In this document: in pieces, positions 42,574-51,741 of the stretch
Layout of the letters: every line of letters starts with the position of its first letter
Numbering within the stretch: the first letter of the stretch is position 1
From: JAKAVN01 sp963734845
GTDB taxonomy: Bacteria > Desulfobacterota > Binatia > Binatales > Binataceae
DNA length: 64,000 bases
Direction of reading: 5' to 3'
Assembly (NCBI GenBank): GCA_963734845.1
Contig: CAVTIS010000001.1
Span: 248,001-312,000, forward strand
The notes under the pieces: generated by a model
What the model was told of the DNA's origin: nothing
Database searches by the model: none
What the model saw: the letters and a program-made list of their open reading frames with translations, nothing else
Program-made: the position numbers and the translations under genes

Positions 42574-44208
42574 ATGACGACGCCATCGCAATCCACCGCT
42601 TACACACGCGATCTGCCAGGCGTCGTGGCCGCGATGATGCGTCCGGAGATCTATCGTGATCATCCGCGCTCGATTGAATCGCGCCAGACACATATTTCCT
42701 ACGTCTTCCTGGCGGGGGACTACGTTTACAAGATCAAGAAGCCAGTGCGGTTTTCGTTTCTCGACGCTTCTTCTCTCGCCCGGCGCCATCAACTATGTTT
42801 GGACGAAGTACGGCTTAACCGGCGACTCGCGCCAGACATCTACCTGGGCGTCGTTGCGATCATACAGAGCGGCAGCGGTGAGTTAGAGCTGAGCGCGGAG
42901 GCCGTCGGCGCGGCGGAAGCGGGTGCGGTGGTCGAGTGGGCGGTCTGGATGCGTCGGATGAGCGAGGCCGCGATGCTCGATCGGATGGTGGCCGGCGGCA
43001 AAGTGAGTATCGCGCAGATTCGCGCCGTCGCGTCGCGGCTCGCCGCTTTCCATCTCGCGGCTGCCACCGGTCAGGCATGGAAGTATGGGGCGGCGGCGGC
43101 GATATGGCGGCTGATGCGCGGAAACCTGGAAGAGCTTGCGCGCGATCGCGCGGACACAATCGCGCCGGCGCAACTGGATGAGCTCGAACGCTTCGCTCAT
43201 CGCACGATCGAATCGCGCTGGAGCCTGCTCAACCGCCGCGCACTCGGCGGCCGCGTGTGCGAGGGCCACGGCGACTTGCGTTGCGAGCACGTTTCACTTG
43301 ACGGCGAAACGATTACGATCATCGACTGCGTCGAGTTCAGCGAGCGGCTGCGCTACGTCGACGTCGCTTCGGACGTGGGGTTTCTCGCGATGGATCTCGA
43401 CCGGCTCGGCGCTTTCGGCCTCTCGGACGAGTTGGTGGGGGCGTATCGCGAGGCATCGGGCGACGCTGATCTTCCGCTGCTGATTCCGCTCTACAAGTTT
43501 CATCGCGCACTCGTGCGCGCCAAGGTCGAGAGCCTGACCAGCCGCGACGCCGCGATTGCGCCCGCTGCGCGCGATGCGGCGGCCGCGGCGGCGGGACGCT
43601 ACGTCGCCCTTGCGCTCGATTACGTGCGCGAGTCCCATCCTGCAATGGTCGTCGTCTGTGGGCTCTCCGGCAGTGGCAAATCGACTGTGGCGCGGCACCT
43701 GGCGGACCGGCTCGGATTCGAATGGCTGCGCTCCGATGAGATCCGCAAACGCGTAGCTGGCGTCGCGCCGACCGAGCGCCTCTCCGACAGCTATGCAACC
43801 GGCGCCTACAGCCACGAGTTCACGCGGAAGACCTATGCCGCGCTGCTCGGCGAGGCCGCGGCGCGCCTGCGCGACGGCGCCGGCGTGATCGTCGACGCCA
43901 CCTTTGCCGCGCCCACCCATCGTGCCGAAGCGCGCGCGCTTGCCGCGCGCGTTGACGTGCCGCTGCTCTTCGTCGAGTGCACTGCGAGCCACGACGAGAT
44001 CGTGCGCCGGCTTACCGCTCGAGCGCGCCGCCCCGACGAAGTCTCCGATGCTGGCGTGGCGACCTATCTGGGCCAGCGCAACGAGTTCGTCGCACTGAAC
44101 GAGATCCCGAATTCCTCTCACCTCGTGGTGGATACGGAGCGGAATTTCAAGGCCGTGTCGGCGTCAATTATCGAGCGGCTTAGGGGCGTCGGTCGCGCGA
44201 GTGACTGA
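42574..44208 (+). CDS. APH-like kinase fused to a P-loop (gluconate-kinase-like) domain
   Basis: 544 residues. The N-terminal half resembles aminoglycoside-phosphotransferase-like kinases (THISYVFLAGDYVYKIKKPV; VCEGHGDLRCEHVSLDGETI; IIDCVEFSERLRYVDVASDV). The C-terminal half from about residue 358 is a P-loop kinase (VVVCGLSGSGKSTVARHLAD; FEWLRSDEIRKRVAGV; GVIVDATFAAPTHRAEAR). Such fusions are common beside universal stress proteins and P-type ATPases in proteobacteria. The substrate is unknown. Its end overlaps the ATPase start by 8 bases, so translation is coupled. Confidence 0.88.
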   Translation: MTTPSQSTAYTRDLPGVVAAMMRPEIYRDHPRSIESRQTHISYVFLAGDYVYKIKKPVRFSFLDASSLARRHQLCLDEVRLNRRLAPDIYLGVVAIIQSGSGELELSAEAVGAAEAGAVVEWAVWMRRMSEAAMLDRMVAGGKVSIAQIRAVASRLAAFHLAAATGQAWKYGAAAAIWRLMRGNLEELARDRADTIAPAQLDELERFAHRTIESRWSLLNRRALGGRVCEGHGDLRCEHVSLDGETITIIDCVEFSERLRYVDVASDVGFLAMDLDRLGAFGLSDELVGAYREASGDADLPLLIPLYKFHRALVRAKVESLTSRDAAIAPAARDAAAAAAGRYVALALDYVRESHPAMVVVCGLSGSGKSTVARHLADRLGFEWLRSDEIRKRVAGVAPTERLSDSYATGAYSHEFTRKTYAALLGEAAARLRDGAGVIVDATFAAPTHRAEARALAARVDVPLLFVECTASHDEIVRRLTARARRPDEVSDAGVATYLGQRNEFVALNEIPNSSHLVVDTERNFKAVSASIIERLRGVGRASD

Positions 44209-46825
44209 CGACAAGGACGCGGTTGCCGGCCAAAGCGCAGCTGCCGGATCATCCGAAAATAGCGTCGCCAGCGGACTTGGCGGTCTTAGCCGCGAAGAGG
44301 CCAAGGCGCGGCTGGCCGAGTTCGGCCCCAATTTGCTGGTTGAGCGCGAGCGCGCCGCGCACCTGGTGCAATGGCTGTGGATGCTTGCCGACCCAATGGC
44401 GTTGATGCTGGCGGGAGCCGCGCTGCTCTATTTGTTGCTTGGCAAACCCCATGAAGCGACGGTGCTCGCGGTCGTGATAGTCCCGGTACTCGGCGTGGAC
44501 GTGTTGATGGAGGCCCGTTCGCGCAGCGCTCTCAAGCAACTCGCCAGCGCCGTGGCGCCGCGGGCGCGAGTCTTGCGCGACGGGCAGCGTGCCGAAGTTC
44601 CGACCGCCGAATTGGTGCCCGGCGATCTGCTGCTTTTTCGCGAGGGCGACGTCCTACATGCCGACGGTATCGTGCGGCGCGCAGCAAATCTCGCCGTCGA
44701 CGAATCGCAACTGACGGGCGAGGCCGAACCCCGGGAAAAAGCCGCGCATCCGAAGGCTCCCGCCATCGATGCCGAAGGACAGAGCCGCTTCTTCGCAGGC
44801 TCGATGGTGGTGGCTGGGCAGGGCGTGGGTGAAATAACCGCAACCGGACGGCTCACGCGCTTTGGTAACATCGCGCGCCTGGTTGGCGAGAGCGAGTTAC
44901 AGGCGACGCCGCTGCAGGTGAAAACCGCGCGGGTCGCGCGATGGCTCATAGGGATCGCTCTTGGTTTGTCGACCGCGATTTTTGTCCTGCGATGGTTTAG
45001 CGGCGTGCCGCCGCGCGAGGCTTTGCTCTACTCCGTCAGCCTCGCGATGTCGGCGGTGTGCGAAGAGATGGTCGTAGTGCTGAGCCTATTCCTGACCCTC
45101 GCCGCGCTGCGGCTCAGTCGCCAGGGCGTGCTGGTGAAGCGCCTGGCGAGCGTCGAGACGCTGGGCTCCACCACCGTTATTTGCATGGACAAGACCGGCA
45201 CGCTCACCGCCGGCAAATTCGCGCTCGAAGTACATCGCGTGTTGGACGCCGGACAGCTCGGCGAACCTGCGCTACTGGAGGCGGCGGCACTCGCTTGCGA
45301 ACCCGGCGCGATGGACTCGCTGGAGCGTGAAATACTGGCGCACTGCCGCAGCCACGGTGTTCAGGTCGAAGCGCTGCACGATCGTTGGAGACTCGCATAC
45401 GACTACCCCTTCGACATGGCGGGTAAGCACATGTCCCACGTCTGGATGCGCGCGCCTGGCAACGAGGGCGTTACCGCCGGAGCGCGCATCGTGGCCAAAG
45501 GCGCGCTGGAAGGGATCCTCGAACACTGCAAGGCTGAACCCGGCGACCGCGAGCGAGCACTTGCGATAAATTCGGAACTCGCCGGCCAGGGGATGCGCGT
45601 GATCGCGGTAGCGGGTCGTTTCGCCGACGCTAGCGATCACGCAAACGCCGGCGCGGCGAGCATGACCGGGAACGTGGCGCGCGCGTCGGCCGGTTTTCGC
45701 GGCGTGCGCGAAGACGATGAAAGCGACCTCGTCCTCTACGGCTTATTGGGCTTTCGTGACCCGTTGCGTCCGGAAGTCCCGGCCGCGGTGGACGAATGCC
45801 AGACGGCCGGGGTCAAGCTCAAGCTTATCACCGGCGATCATGCGTTGACGGCTCACGCCGTGGCGGAGGCCGCCGGTATCGTCCATGATGACAGCCTGAT
45901 CGTAAGCGGATCTGAACTGGCGCGTTTGAGCCCGGAGGACGTCGCCCGGATAGCACGCAGCGCCAGCATCTTCGCGCGCGTGCAACCCGAGCAGAAATAC
46001 CAAATCATTGACGCGCTGGTGCACGCCGGTGAAATCGTGGCGATGATCGGCGACGGCATAAACGACGCCCCTGCGCTGCGCCGCGCCCATATCGGCGTGA
46101 GTATGGGGCGGCGCGGCACGGAGGTCGCTCGCGCCGCCGCCGATCTGATCCTGCTCGACGACGATTTCGCCGCCCTTGTGCACACAGTGCGTGAGGGGCG
46201 CCGCGTGTTCGGCAATATCCAGCATTCGCTGCGATACTTGACCGGATTCAAATTCGCGTTGGTGGGACTGGCGCTCCTCGCGCCAGTGCTAGGACTGCCG
46301 ATTTTGCTGCTGCCGGTCATCCTGGTGTGGCTCGAGATGGTGGTGCACCCGGTCTCCGCGCTGGCTTTCGAGGGCGAGCCGGGCCCGCCCGACCTGATGC
46401 GGCGGCCGCCGCGCGATCCGCACGCTCCGTTGATCGGCAGCGCCCGGGTCCTGCGCTCAACCTGCTCGGGCGCGCTGTTGACGGTCGCCGCGCTGAGCGA
46501 GTACGCGGCCCGGCTAAACCGCGGGGAGCCATATGCGCGCGCGGCCGCCATGGTGGTGGTAATTCTCGGAAGCCTGTTCCTGATGTGGGCGGAAGTGGCA
46601 GGCGATCGTCCGTGGTGGAGGACTCCGTTGCCCGCGCGCGCCAGCTTTTGGATCCTTTCCGTCCTGGTCGCCGCGAGTCTGCCTATCTTCATGGCGATCG
46701 GCCCAATAGCCGCGCTTTTGCAAATCAGACCGATCGCGCCGCGCGACTGGGCAATCGCGGCTGCGCTCGCGGTGGTCCCGGCAATATGGCGCGTCGCCGG
46801 GACCAGTAGTAGCAGACTATCGTGA
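44201..46825 (+). CDS. Cation-transporting P-type ATPase
   Basis: 874 residues with all core motifs: LTGEAEP (residues 171-177), phosphorylated Asp330 in CMDKTGTLTAGKF, the nucleotide-binding domain, TGDHALTAHAVAEAAGIV, and IGDGINDAPALRRAHIGVSM, with about ten membrane helices. The helix-4 ion site, usually PEGLP or PEELP, reads AVCEEMVVVLSL (CEEM at 287-290), so the ion cannot be named with confidence. The start is GTG 44201 inside the end of the kinase gene. An AT-rich inverted repeat (46828-46842 / 46876-46891) after the stop may end transcription. Confidence 0.92.
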   Translation: MTDDKDAVAGQSAAAGSSENSVASGLGGLSREEAKARLAEFGPNLLVERERAAHLVQWLWMLADPMALMLAGAALLYLLLGKPHEATVLAVVIVPVLGVDVLMEARSRSALKQLASAVAPRARVLRDGQRAEVPTAELVPGDLLLFREGDVLHADGIVRRAANLAVDESQLTGEAEPREKAAHPKAPAIDAEGQSRFFAGSMVVAGQGVGEITATGRLTRFGNIARLVGESELQATPLQVKTARVARWLIGIALGLSTAIFVLRWFSGVPPREALLYSVSLAMSAVCEEMVVVLSLFLTLAALRLSRQGVLVKRLASVETLGSTTVICMDKTGTLTAGKFALEVHRVLDAGQLGEPALLEAAALACEPGAMDSLEREILAHCRSHGVQVEALHDRWRLAYDYPFDMAGKHMSHVWMRAPGNEGVTAGARIVAKGALEGILEHCKAEPGDRERALAINSELAGQGMRVIAVAGRFADASDHANAGAASMTGNVARASAGFRGVREDDESDLVLYGLLGFRDPLRPEVPAAVDECQTAGVKLKLITGDHALTAHAVAEAAGIVHDDSLIVSGSELARLSPEDVARIARSASIFARVQPEQKYQIIDALVHAGEIVAMIGDGINDAPALRRAHIGVSMGRRGTEVARAAADLILLDDDFAALVHTVREGRRVFGNIQHSLRYLTGFKFALVGLALLAPVLGLPILLLPVILVWLEMVVHPVSALAFEGEPGPPDLMRRPPRDPHAPLIGSARVLRSTCSGALLTVAALSEYAARLNRGEPYARAAAMVVVILGSLFLMWAEVAGDRPWWRTPLPARASFWILSVLVAASLPIFMAIGPIAALLQIRPIAPRDWAIAAALAVVPAIWRVAGTSSSRLS

Positions 46826-46827
46826 TG

Positions 46828-46891
46828 TTAGATTAATCAGTTGTAGGCGAGATATTGTTGTCCTCGCAGCCTTTGAACTAATTAATCTTAA
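46828..46891. terminator. AT-rich inverted repeat between convergent units
   Basis: TTAGATTAATCAGTT (46828-46842) is nearly the inverse of AACTAATTAATCTTAA (46876-46891), with a loop of about 33 bases. It lies between the P-type ATPase and the DUF899 remnant, which read toward each other. It is a weak terminator candidate. Confidence 0.35.
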
Positions 46892-47125
46892 TATTCGTCA
46901 TGGTGGCGCACCCAGAACTGAAGATTGCTCTGGCCAGCTTAGTCGCGTCCCTTGGGGGACCAGGTCAAGGTAGTGATAAGCGCCGTTTAGCATGTCCACG
47001 CCACGCGAGTAGCACGAATAGGTATGGAACAGGTTACCATCCGCGTCTTTGTGGAACACGCTGATTTCCACCATTTCCGAACTAGGAGGCTTGCGCGAGG
47101 CGTAATTGTGAAAGGCCTACCCTTG
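46888..47125 (-). pseudogene. C-terminal remnant of a DUF899 (thioredoxin-like) protein
   Basis: The minus strand reads FHNYASRKPPSSEMVEISVF, HKDADGNLFHTYSCYSRGVD and MLNGAYHYLDLVPQG, then after a frame change QFWVRHHDEY and TAA at 46890. This is the characteristic end of DUF899 proteins. A TAG stops the frame just upstream of the first Phe, and nothing of the N-terminal half is present. The surrounding gap 46826-47181 holds nothing else. Confidence 0.75.
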
Positions 47126-47181
47126 GTCGGAATGGCGGCGCCGGTGCGATAGTCATTAGCGTCCGCGCCGAATAGCGCAGA

Positions 47182-48111
47182 CTAAGCGGCCGCTCCCATT
47201 ATCATCTGAAAGATCTGGATGATCGCCGGGCCGAGAATGATGATCATCATGGCGGGCAGAATAAACAGTACCAGCGGCAAAAGCATTTTCACCGAGCTTT
47301 TTTGCGCCGCCTCTTCTGCCATTAGGCGCCGTTTGGTGCTTAGCAGTTCGCCGGCCGCGCGCAATGAAGGTCCCAATCGACCGCCGATCTCTTTGCTCTG
47401 GATGAATACGGCGCCGATTGCCTTGAGGTCGTCCACGCCGGTCCGTTCGCTGAGATTGCGCATGCTGTCTTCGAGCGAGACGCCCGCGCTCATCTCGGCC
47501 GCCGCGGTCGTAAATTCCTTGCCCAGCACCCGGCCCTGCCGCGCGGTCTCGCGGCCGACGACTCTGATCGCTTCGAGCAGCCCCTGTCCGGCTTCCAGCG
47601 TGACCACGAGCAGATCGAGAATAGCGGGCAGTTCATGCAGGATGGTGAGTTGGCGCCCGCGCCCCAGGCGCTTGACGATGTTGCCGGGCAGCAGATAGCC
47701 GATCACTGCGCCGCCCAGAACGGCCGGTACCCGCCACCTTGGGTAAAAGTGTGCGATTACCAGGCCCAGAGCAATTACTAGTACGAAAGAGGCGACCCGT
47801 GCCGCACGGTACAATGCCAACTTCTCAACCTGGTTGAAACCTGCCCGGGTCAGCGCGATGTGAGTTTGCCGGACGCGAGGCGCGTTCTGGTCGGCGGCGT
47901 CCGCCTTGCTCACCCACCATGCGAGCAATTGTCCGGGGATGCCGCTCCATTGAAGCGATGAGCGGGCGAGGGTGCCGGAACCGCTATACCTCGCGGCTGC
48001 GCGCTCTCGCTCCCAGGAATGTCGCGGCTCGTCCGCCGTAAAGCCGTAGTACAGCGCCATAACGGTCGTCAGACCTAGGAAGAAAACAGTGATGGCTACC
48101 ATGTAGGACAT
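47182..48111 (-). CDS. tadC: Tad/Flp pilus inner-membrane protein TadC
   Basis: 309 residues, a T2SSF-domain protein. Membrane helices lie at the N-terminus (MVAITVFFLGLTTVMALYYG), in the middle (VLGGAVIGYLLPG) and at the end (MLLPLVLFILPAMMIIILGP). The F domain contains HELPAILDLLVVTLEAGQGL, EAIRVVGRETARQGRVLGKE and ERTGVDDLKAIGAVFIQSKE. With TadB it forms the platform that pushes pilin subunits into the fibre. It starts 1 base after the tadB stop, so the genes are coupled. It is the last gene of the unit. Confidence 0.9.
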   Translation of the reverse strand: MSYMVAITVFFLGLTTVMALYYGFTADEPRHSWERERAAARYSGSGTLARSSLQWSGIPGQLLAWWVSKADAADQNAPRVRQTHIALTRAGFNQVEKLALYRAARVASFVLVIALGLVIAHFYPRWRVPAVLGGAVIGYLLPGNIVKRLGRGRQLTILHELPAILDLLVVTLEAGQGLLEAIRVVGRETARQGRVLGKEFTTAAAEMSAGVSLEDSMRNLSERTGVDDLKAIGAVFIQSKEIGGRLGPSLRAAGELLSTKRRLMAEEAAQKSSVKMLLPLVLFILPAMMIIILGPAIIQIFQMIMGAAA

Positions 48112-48112
48112 G

Positions 48113-49051
48113 TCAGTAGTCGACCCGCGCGATTCTGCGCATCACGAAAAAGGCAATTATGTCGAGCACGACAGCGGTTTCGAGCATCTTTTGTCCATAC
48201 TCATTGTGAAACAGTGGACGTGAATAAGCCGGATTGATGAAGCTGAAGGCCAGCAGCACGATGAACGGGAGCAAAGTGACGATGATCGCACTCGCTCGCG
48301 ACTGCGCGGTGAGCGCGCGCAACTGATGTTCGGCGCGCTGGCGGTTGCGCATTCCTTCCGCGACATGCTGGAAAACCTCGGCCATGCTGTTCCCAACGTC
48401 GGTCTGGACCCGCACCGCGGCAACCAGGAAGGCCAGCTCTTCGACCGGCGCCCGCTGATACATCGCCTCGAACGCCAGGGGCAAGGTCATCCCGAGCTGA
48501 ACCTGCTCGACGATCAGGCGCAGCTCGCTGGAAATCGGTTCGGGCAGATTCTGTCCCGCCATCTGCAGCGCGCGCAGTATCGTATGGCCTGACTCGAGCG
48601 CGGACTTGAGCAGATCAATCAGATACGGCAATTGTTCGCTGAGCAGCTTGAGCCGTTGCCTGCCCCTGCGCCGCGCGTAAAGCACGGGCAGCATGGCGGC
48701 GGCAACGCCGCATAGTAGCGCGCCGGGGACCTTTAGCCAGTGACCCGAGATGACAGTGCCGGCAACCAAAAGTGCCGGTATCGCGAGCACCAGCGGCACG
48801 GTCGCCTGCCGCATGGTTTGGCTGAGGTAGCTGCCCACCCACGGCACCATGCGCAGCCGCGCGAGCACGAGCGTCATCTCGTCCTTGGGCGGGGTCCACG
48901 CGGGTTGCGCGCGTGGAGTTGCAGATGAATCTCCGAGCCGCCGTTCGAGAACCCGGTCCCGCGCGAGCCGATGCTTTCGCCGGATCGTGTAGTAGACCAG
49001 CGCGGGGCTTATGAGCAGGGCGAAGCAAACGAGTGTGATCAGCTCCGTCAT
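48113..49051 (-). CDS. tadB: Tad/Flp pilus inner-membrane protein TadB
   Basis: 312 residues with a T2SSF domain: LLSEQLPYLIDLLKSALESG, HTILRALQMAGQNLPEPISS, RAPVEELAFLVAAVRVQTDV and GNSMAEVFQHVAEGMRNRQR. Membrane helices flank it (LVCFALLISPALVYYTI; AIIVTLLPFIVLLAFSFI; VVLDIIAFFVM). Its ATG overlaps the cpaF stop by 4 bases. It is the partner of TadC. Confidence 0.9.
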   Translation of the reverse strand: MTELITLVCFALLISPALVYYTIRRKHRLARDRVLERRLGDSSATPRAQPAWTPPKDEMTLVLARLRMVPWVGSYLSQTMRQATVPLVLAIPALLVAGTVISGHWLKVPGALLCGVAAAMLPVLYARRRGRQRLKLLSEQLPYLIDLLKSALESGHTILRALQMAGQNLPEPISSELRLIVEQVQLGMTLPLAFEAMYQRAPVEELAFLVAAVRVQTDVGNSMAEVFQHVAEGMRNRQRAEHQLRALTAQSRASAIIVTLLPFIVLLAFSFINPAYSRPLFHNEYGQKMLETAVVLDIIAFFVMRRIARVDY

Positions 49052-50448
49052 CGGGGTGGTTCATCTCGCGCAGGATGCGCATCCAACGATCGCGCGACGA
49101 CGAAGCCGGCAGCCTCGAAACGCTCGGTATAGAAGGGCCGCGTATTGGTAGTTCTGAAATGTCCCAGCACCTTGCCGGTCGGATCGACCCCGGTGCGCAC
49201 GTATTCGAACAGGTCCTGGGTCAGCACGGTATCGCCTTCCATCCCGGTAATCTCGGTTATCTTGATGAGCTTGCGAGTGCCGTCGGAATGTCGCGCGAGC
49301 TGGATAATCAGGTTGATCGAGTTGGCGACGTACTGATGCATCGCTTTCTCGGGCAGCGCCACGCCCGAGAGCAGCATCATCATCTCGAGCCGTCCCAGCG
49401 AGTCCCGCGGAGTGTTTGCATGGATGGTGGCCATCGAGCCGTCGTGGCCGGTCGACATCGCCTGCAACATGTCGAGCACTTCGGCGCCGCGTACCTCGCC
49501 GACGATCACGCGGTCGGGTCGCATCCGCAAGGTATTGCGAAATAGCTCGCGCTGCGTGACCTCGCCCTTGCCCTCGACGTTGGGCGGACGAGTCTCGAGG
49601 CGGAAGACCTGGGGCTGCTGCAAGGCCAGCTCGGCGGCGTCCTCGATGGTAATTATGCGCTGGTTTTCGGGAATATAGGTGGAGAGGCAATTCAGCAGCG
49701 TGGTTTTGCCGCTGCCGGTCCCGCCGCTAATCAGAATGTTGAGCCGGGTGAGTACCGCGATGCGCACGAAGTCGGCCATCTCCTGGGTGCAGGTGCCATT
49801 GCTGATCAGGTCCTCTATTCGGTAGCTATGGCCACCGAAGCGGCGGATGCATAGTCCGGGGCCGTCGATCGCAAGCGGCGGTATGATGGCGTGCACGCGT
49901 GAGCCGTCGGGCAACCGCGCATCAACCATAGGCGAAGCCTCGTCGATCCGCCGGCCGACGCGCGACACGATACGGTTGATGACGCTCATCAGATGGTGAT
50001 CGTCGCGAAAGCGTACGGTGGTTTTATAGATTTTGCCATTACGCTCGATCCACACCCCGCGGTAGCCGTTGACCAGGATGTCGGAGATGTCGTTGTCCTG
50101 GAGTAACGGCTCGAGCGGGCCGAGGCCCAGCATGTCGCTGGTGGTGGCTTCGATCAGGCGTTCGCGATCGGCTTCGGCCAGCAGCAGATGCTCTTCGTCG
50201 ACCAGTTCGTCGATGACCGCATTCACCTGCGCCAGCAGCGGCGCGTAGCCCGCGTCTTCAAGCTTGGTGACGTCGATTTTCTTGAGCAGCAGATCCTGGA
50301 TTCTGCCCTTGAGCGCCTGAAAACGCTCCTTGCCCACGTCTTCGTTGGACGAGGCCATCAGCTGGCGCGTGTCGAGGGCAAAGAGCGATGGCCCGGCCGC
50401 CGACGGCGCTCCCGTCCCTTCGCTTTGCAGACGATCGATTAAACCCAT
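49048..50448 (-). CDS. cpaF: Pilus assembly ATPase CpaF/TadA
   Basis: 466 residues of the secretion ATPase GspE/VirB11 group. It has DMLGLGPLEPLLQDNDISDI and RIDEASPMVDARLPDGSRVH in the N-terminal domain, then ILISGGTGSGKTTLLNCLST (Walker A), RIITIEDAAELALQQ (Asp box), RPDRVIVGEVRGAEVLDMLQ (Walker B) and STGHDGSMATIHANTPRDSL (His box). It powers pilus assembly, forming a cytoplasmic hexamer. The N-terminal 35 residues are low complexity. The start is 15 bases after the cpaE stop with GGAGG-like bases between. Confidence 0.95.
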   Translation of the reverse strand: MGLIDRLQSEGTGAPSAAGPSLFALDTRQLMASSNEDVGKERFQALKGRIQDLLLKKIDVTKLEDAGYAPLLAQVNAVIDELVDEEHLLLAEADRERLIEATTSDMLGLGPLEPLLQDNDISDILVNGYRGVWIERNGKIYKTTVRFRDDHHLMSVINRIVSRVGRRIDEASPMVDARLPDGSRVHAIIPPLAIDGPGLCIRRFGGHSYRIEDLISNGTCTQEMADFVRIAVLTRLNILISGGTGSGKTTLLNCLSTYIPENQRIITIEDAAELALQQPQVFRLETRPPNVEGKGEVTQRELFRNTLRMRPDRVIVGEVRGAEVLDMLQAMSTGHDGSMATIHANTPRDSLGRLEMMMLLSGVALPEKAMHQYVANSINLIIQLARHSDGTRKLIKITEITGMEGDTVLTQDLFEYVRTGVDPTGKVLGHFRTTNTRPFYTERFEAAGFVVARSLDAHPARDEPPR

Positions 50449-50463
50449 CGGCGGCTTGCCTCC

Positions 50464-51699
50464 CTAATGGCTCATCGCGCTCATCAGCCTGGAGAAAACG
50501 CCGGGCCGATGCGCACCATTGGCGTTCTCGGGCATTCCAATCAGGGTTTTGGCCAGCTGCTCGACCGCGACCAGCATCGGCGACTCCGGTGGTAGCGAGG
50601 AGAGCCCATCGCCCTGCGCCTCGGCAGCGGCCTGCGCTGCGGCGTCGTGTGGAATGCAAAAGGCTACCGGCCGATGCAACGCCGTCTGGATCTTCTCCAG
50701 CGAGATGGAATGCAAGGGTCGGTAATGGTTGAGCAACAGGTCGAGCGAGACGTGCTTCAGCTTGAGCCGTTCGAACAAATCAAGGAAGCGCTGCGCCGCG
50801 CGCACCCCTGTGATCGATTGTTCGAGCACGTATAACACGTTGCCTGCGCGCTCCCATGACGCCACCGTGCCCTCGTTCACATGATGCCCGCAATCGATCA
50901 ACACGTAGTCGAACAACTGCAGCATCACTCCGATGGTGGCCTCGATAGTGCCCGGCGAAACCATCTCGCCGTCCTCGATCCGCGCCGGCGCGCTCAAAAG
51001 GTACAGCCCCGAGGCATGCTTGCTGGTGGCCGATTCCAGGCGGATCGAATCGACGCTGGTGGTGGGGTCGGCTAATTCGCCGATGGAATGAATACTCTTG
51101 AGATCGAGAATCGCCGCGAGCGAGGCTGATTGCAGGCCCAGGTCCACCAGCGCGACCTGCTTTTGCGTGAGGCGGCGCAGCGCGAGGCCCAGTGCAACCG
51201 TAAGGCTGCTGACGCCGACTCCGCCCGACACGCTGACCAGCGCGTAAGCAGCTTTGGTCACCTGTCCGCTTTCGCGATTGATTTCGCTGACGGTCCACAG
51301 CGAGCGCGCGAGGTCGACCGGATCGACCGGCATGAACAGCACTTCATTGGCGCCCGCGCCTAACGCGCTGCGCACTGCTTCCGGTGTACGCCGGCTGACC
51401 ACCGTCGTAATTTGCGACCAGTTGCCGCTCTCGATCCATGGCCGCAACTCCTCGTCCCACAGGTCGAGGTCGTCGTCGAGCAGTATCATCAGGATGCGCA
51501 CGGCGTCGCCTTGCGGCGGCGCCTGTCCGGGGGCTGAAATCTCGGCAATCTCCATCCGGAGGTCGGTGAGCGCGGCCAGTGATTCGCGCAATGCGGAGCG
51601 CTGCGCCGGCGTGCCTCCGGCGATCGAGATGTTCAGGCTGCCGCGCCGCTTGTGGTGAGCGGTATATAGGCCGTTGCCGTTTTCTTGCGCTGAATTCAT
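50464..51699 (-). CDS. cpaE: CpaE/TadZ-type pilus localisation ATPase
   Basis: 411 residues. A receiver-like N-terminal domain (ILMILLDDDLDLWDEELRPW; GANEVLFMPVDPVDLARSLW) is followed by a MinD/ParA-type domain (YALVSVSGGVGVSSLTVALG, KQVALVDLGLQSASLAAILD, FDYVLIDCGHHVNEGT, FLDLFERLKLKHVSLDLLLN). The Walker A reads SGGVGVSS, lacking the signature and P-loop lysines of ParA (KGGxGKT). Atypical Walker A loops are known in TadZ proteins, where they affect nucleotide handling at the pole. It is the first gene of the cpaE-cpaF-tadB-tadC unit. Confidence 0.88.
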   Translation of the reverse strand: MNSAQENGNGLYTAHHKRRGSLNISIAGGTPAQRSALRESLAALTDLRMEIAEISAPGQAPPQGDAVRILMILLDDDLDLWDEELRPWIESGNWSQITTVVSRRTPEAVRSALGAGANEVLFMPVDPVDLARSLWTVSEINRESGQVTKAAYALVSVSGGVGVSSLTVALGLALRRLTQKQVALVDLGLQSASLAAILDLKSIHSIGELADPTTSVDSIRLESATSKHASGLYLLSAPARIEDGEMVSPGTIEATIGVMLQLFDYVLIDCGHHVNEGTVASWERAGNVLYVLEQSITGVRAAQRFLDLFERLKLKHVSLDLLLNHYRPLHSISLEKIQTALHRPVAFCIPHDAAAQAAAEAQGDGLSSLPPESPMLVAVEQLAKTLIGMPENANGAHRPGVFSRLMSAMSH

Positions 51700-51741
51700 T
51701 GCCCCTCCGGTTGACTTGCGGCGGCGTCCGCGCGCACGCGC

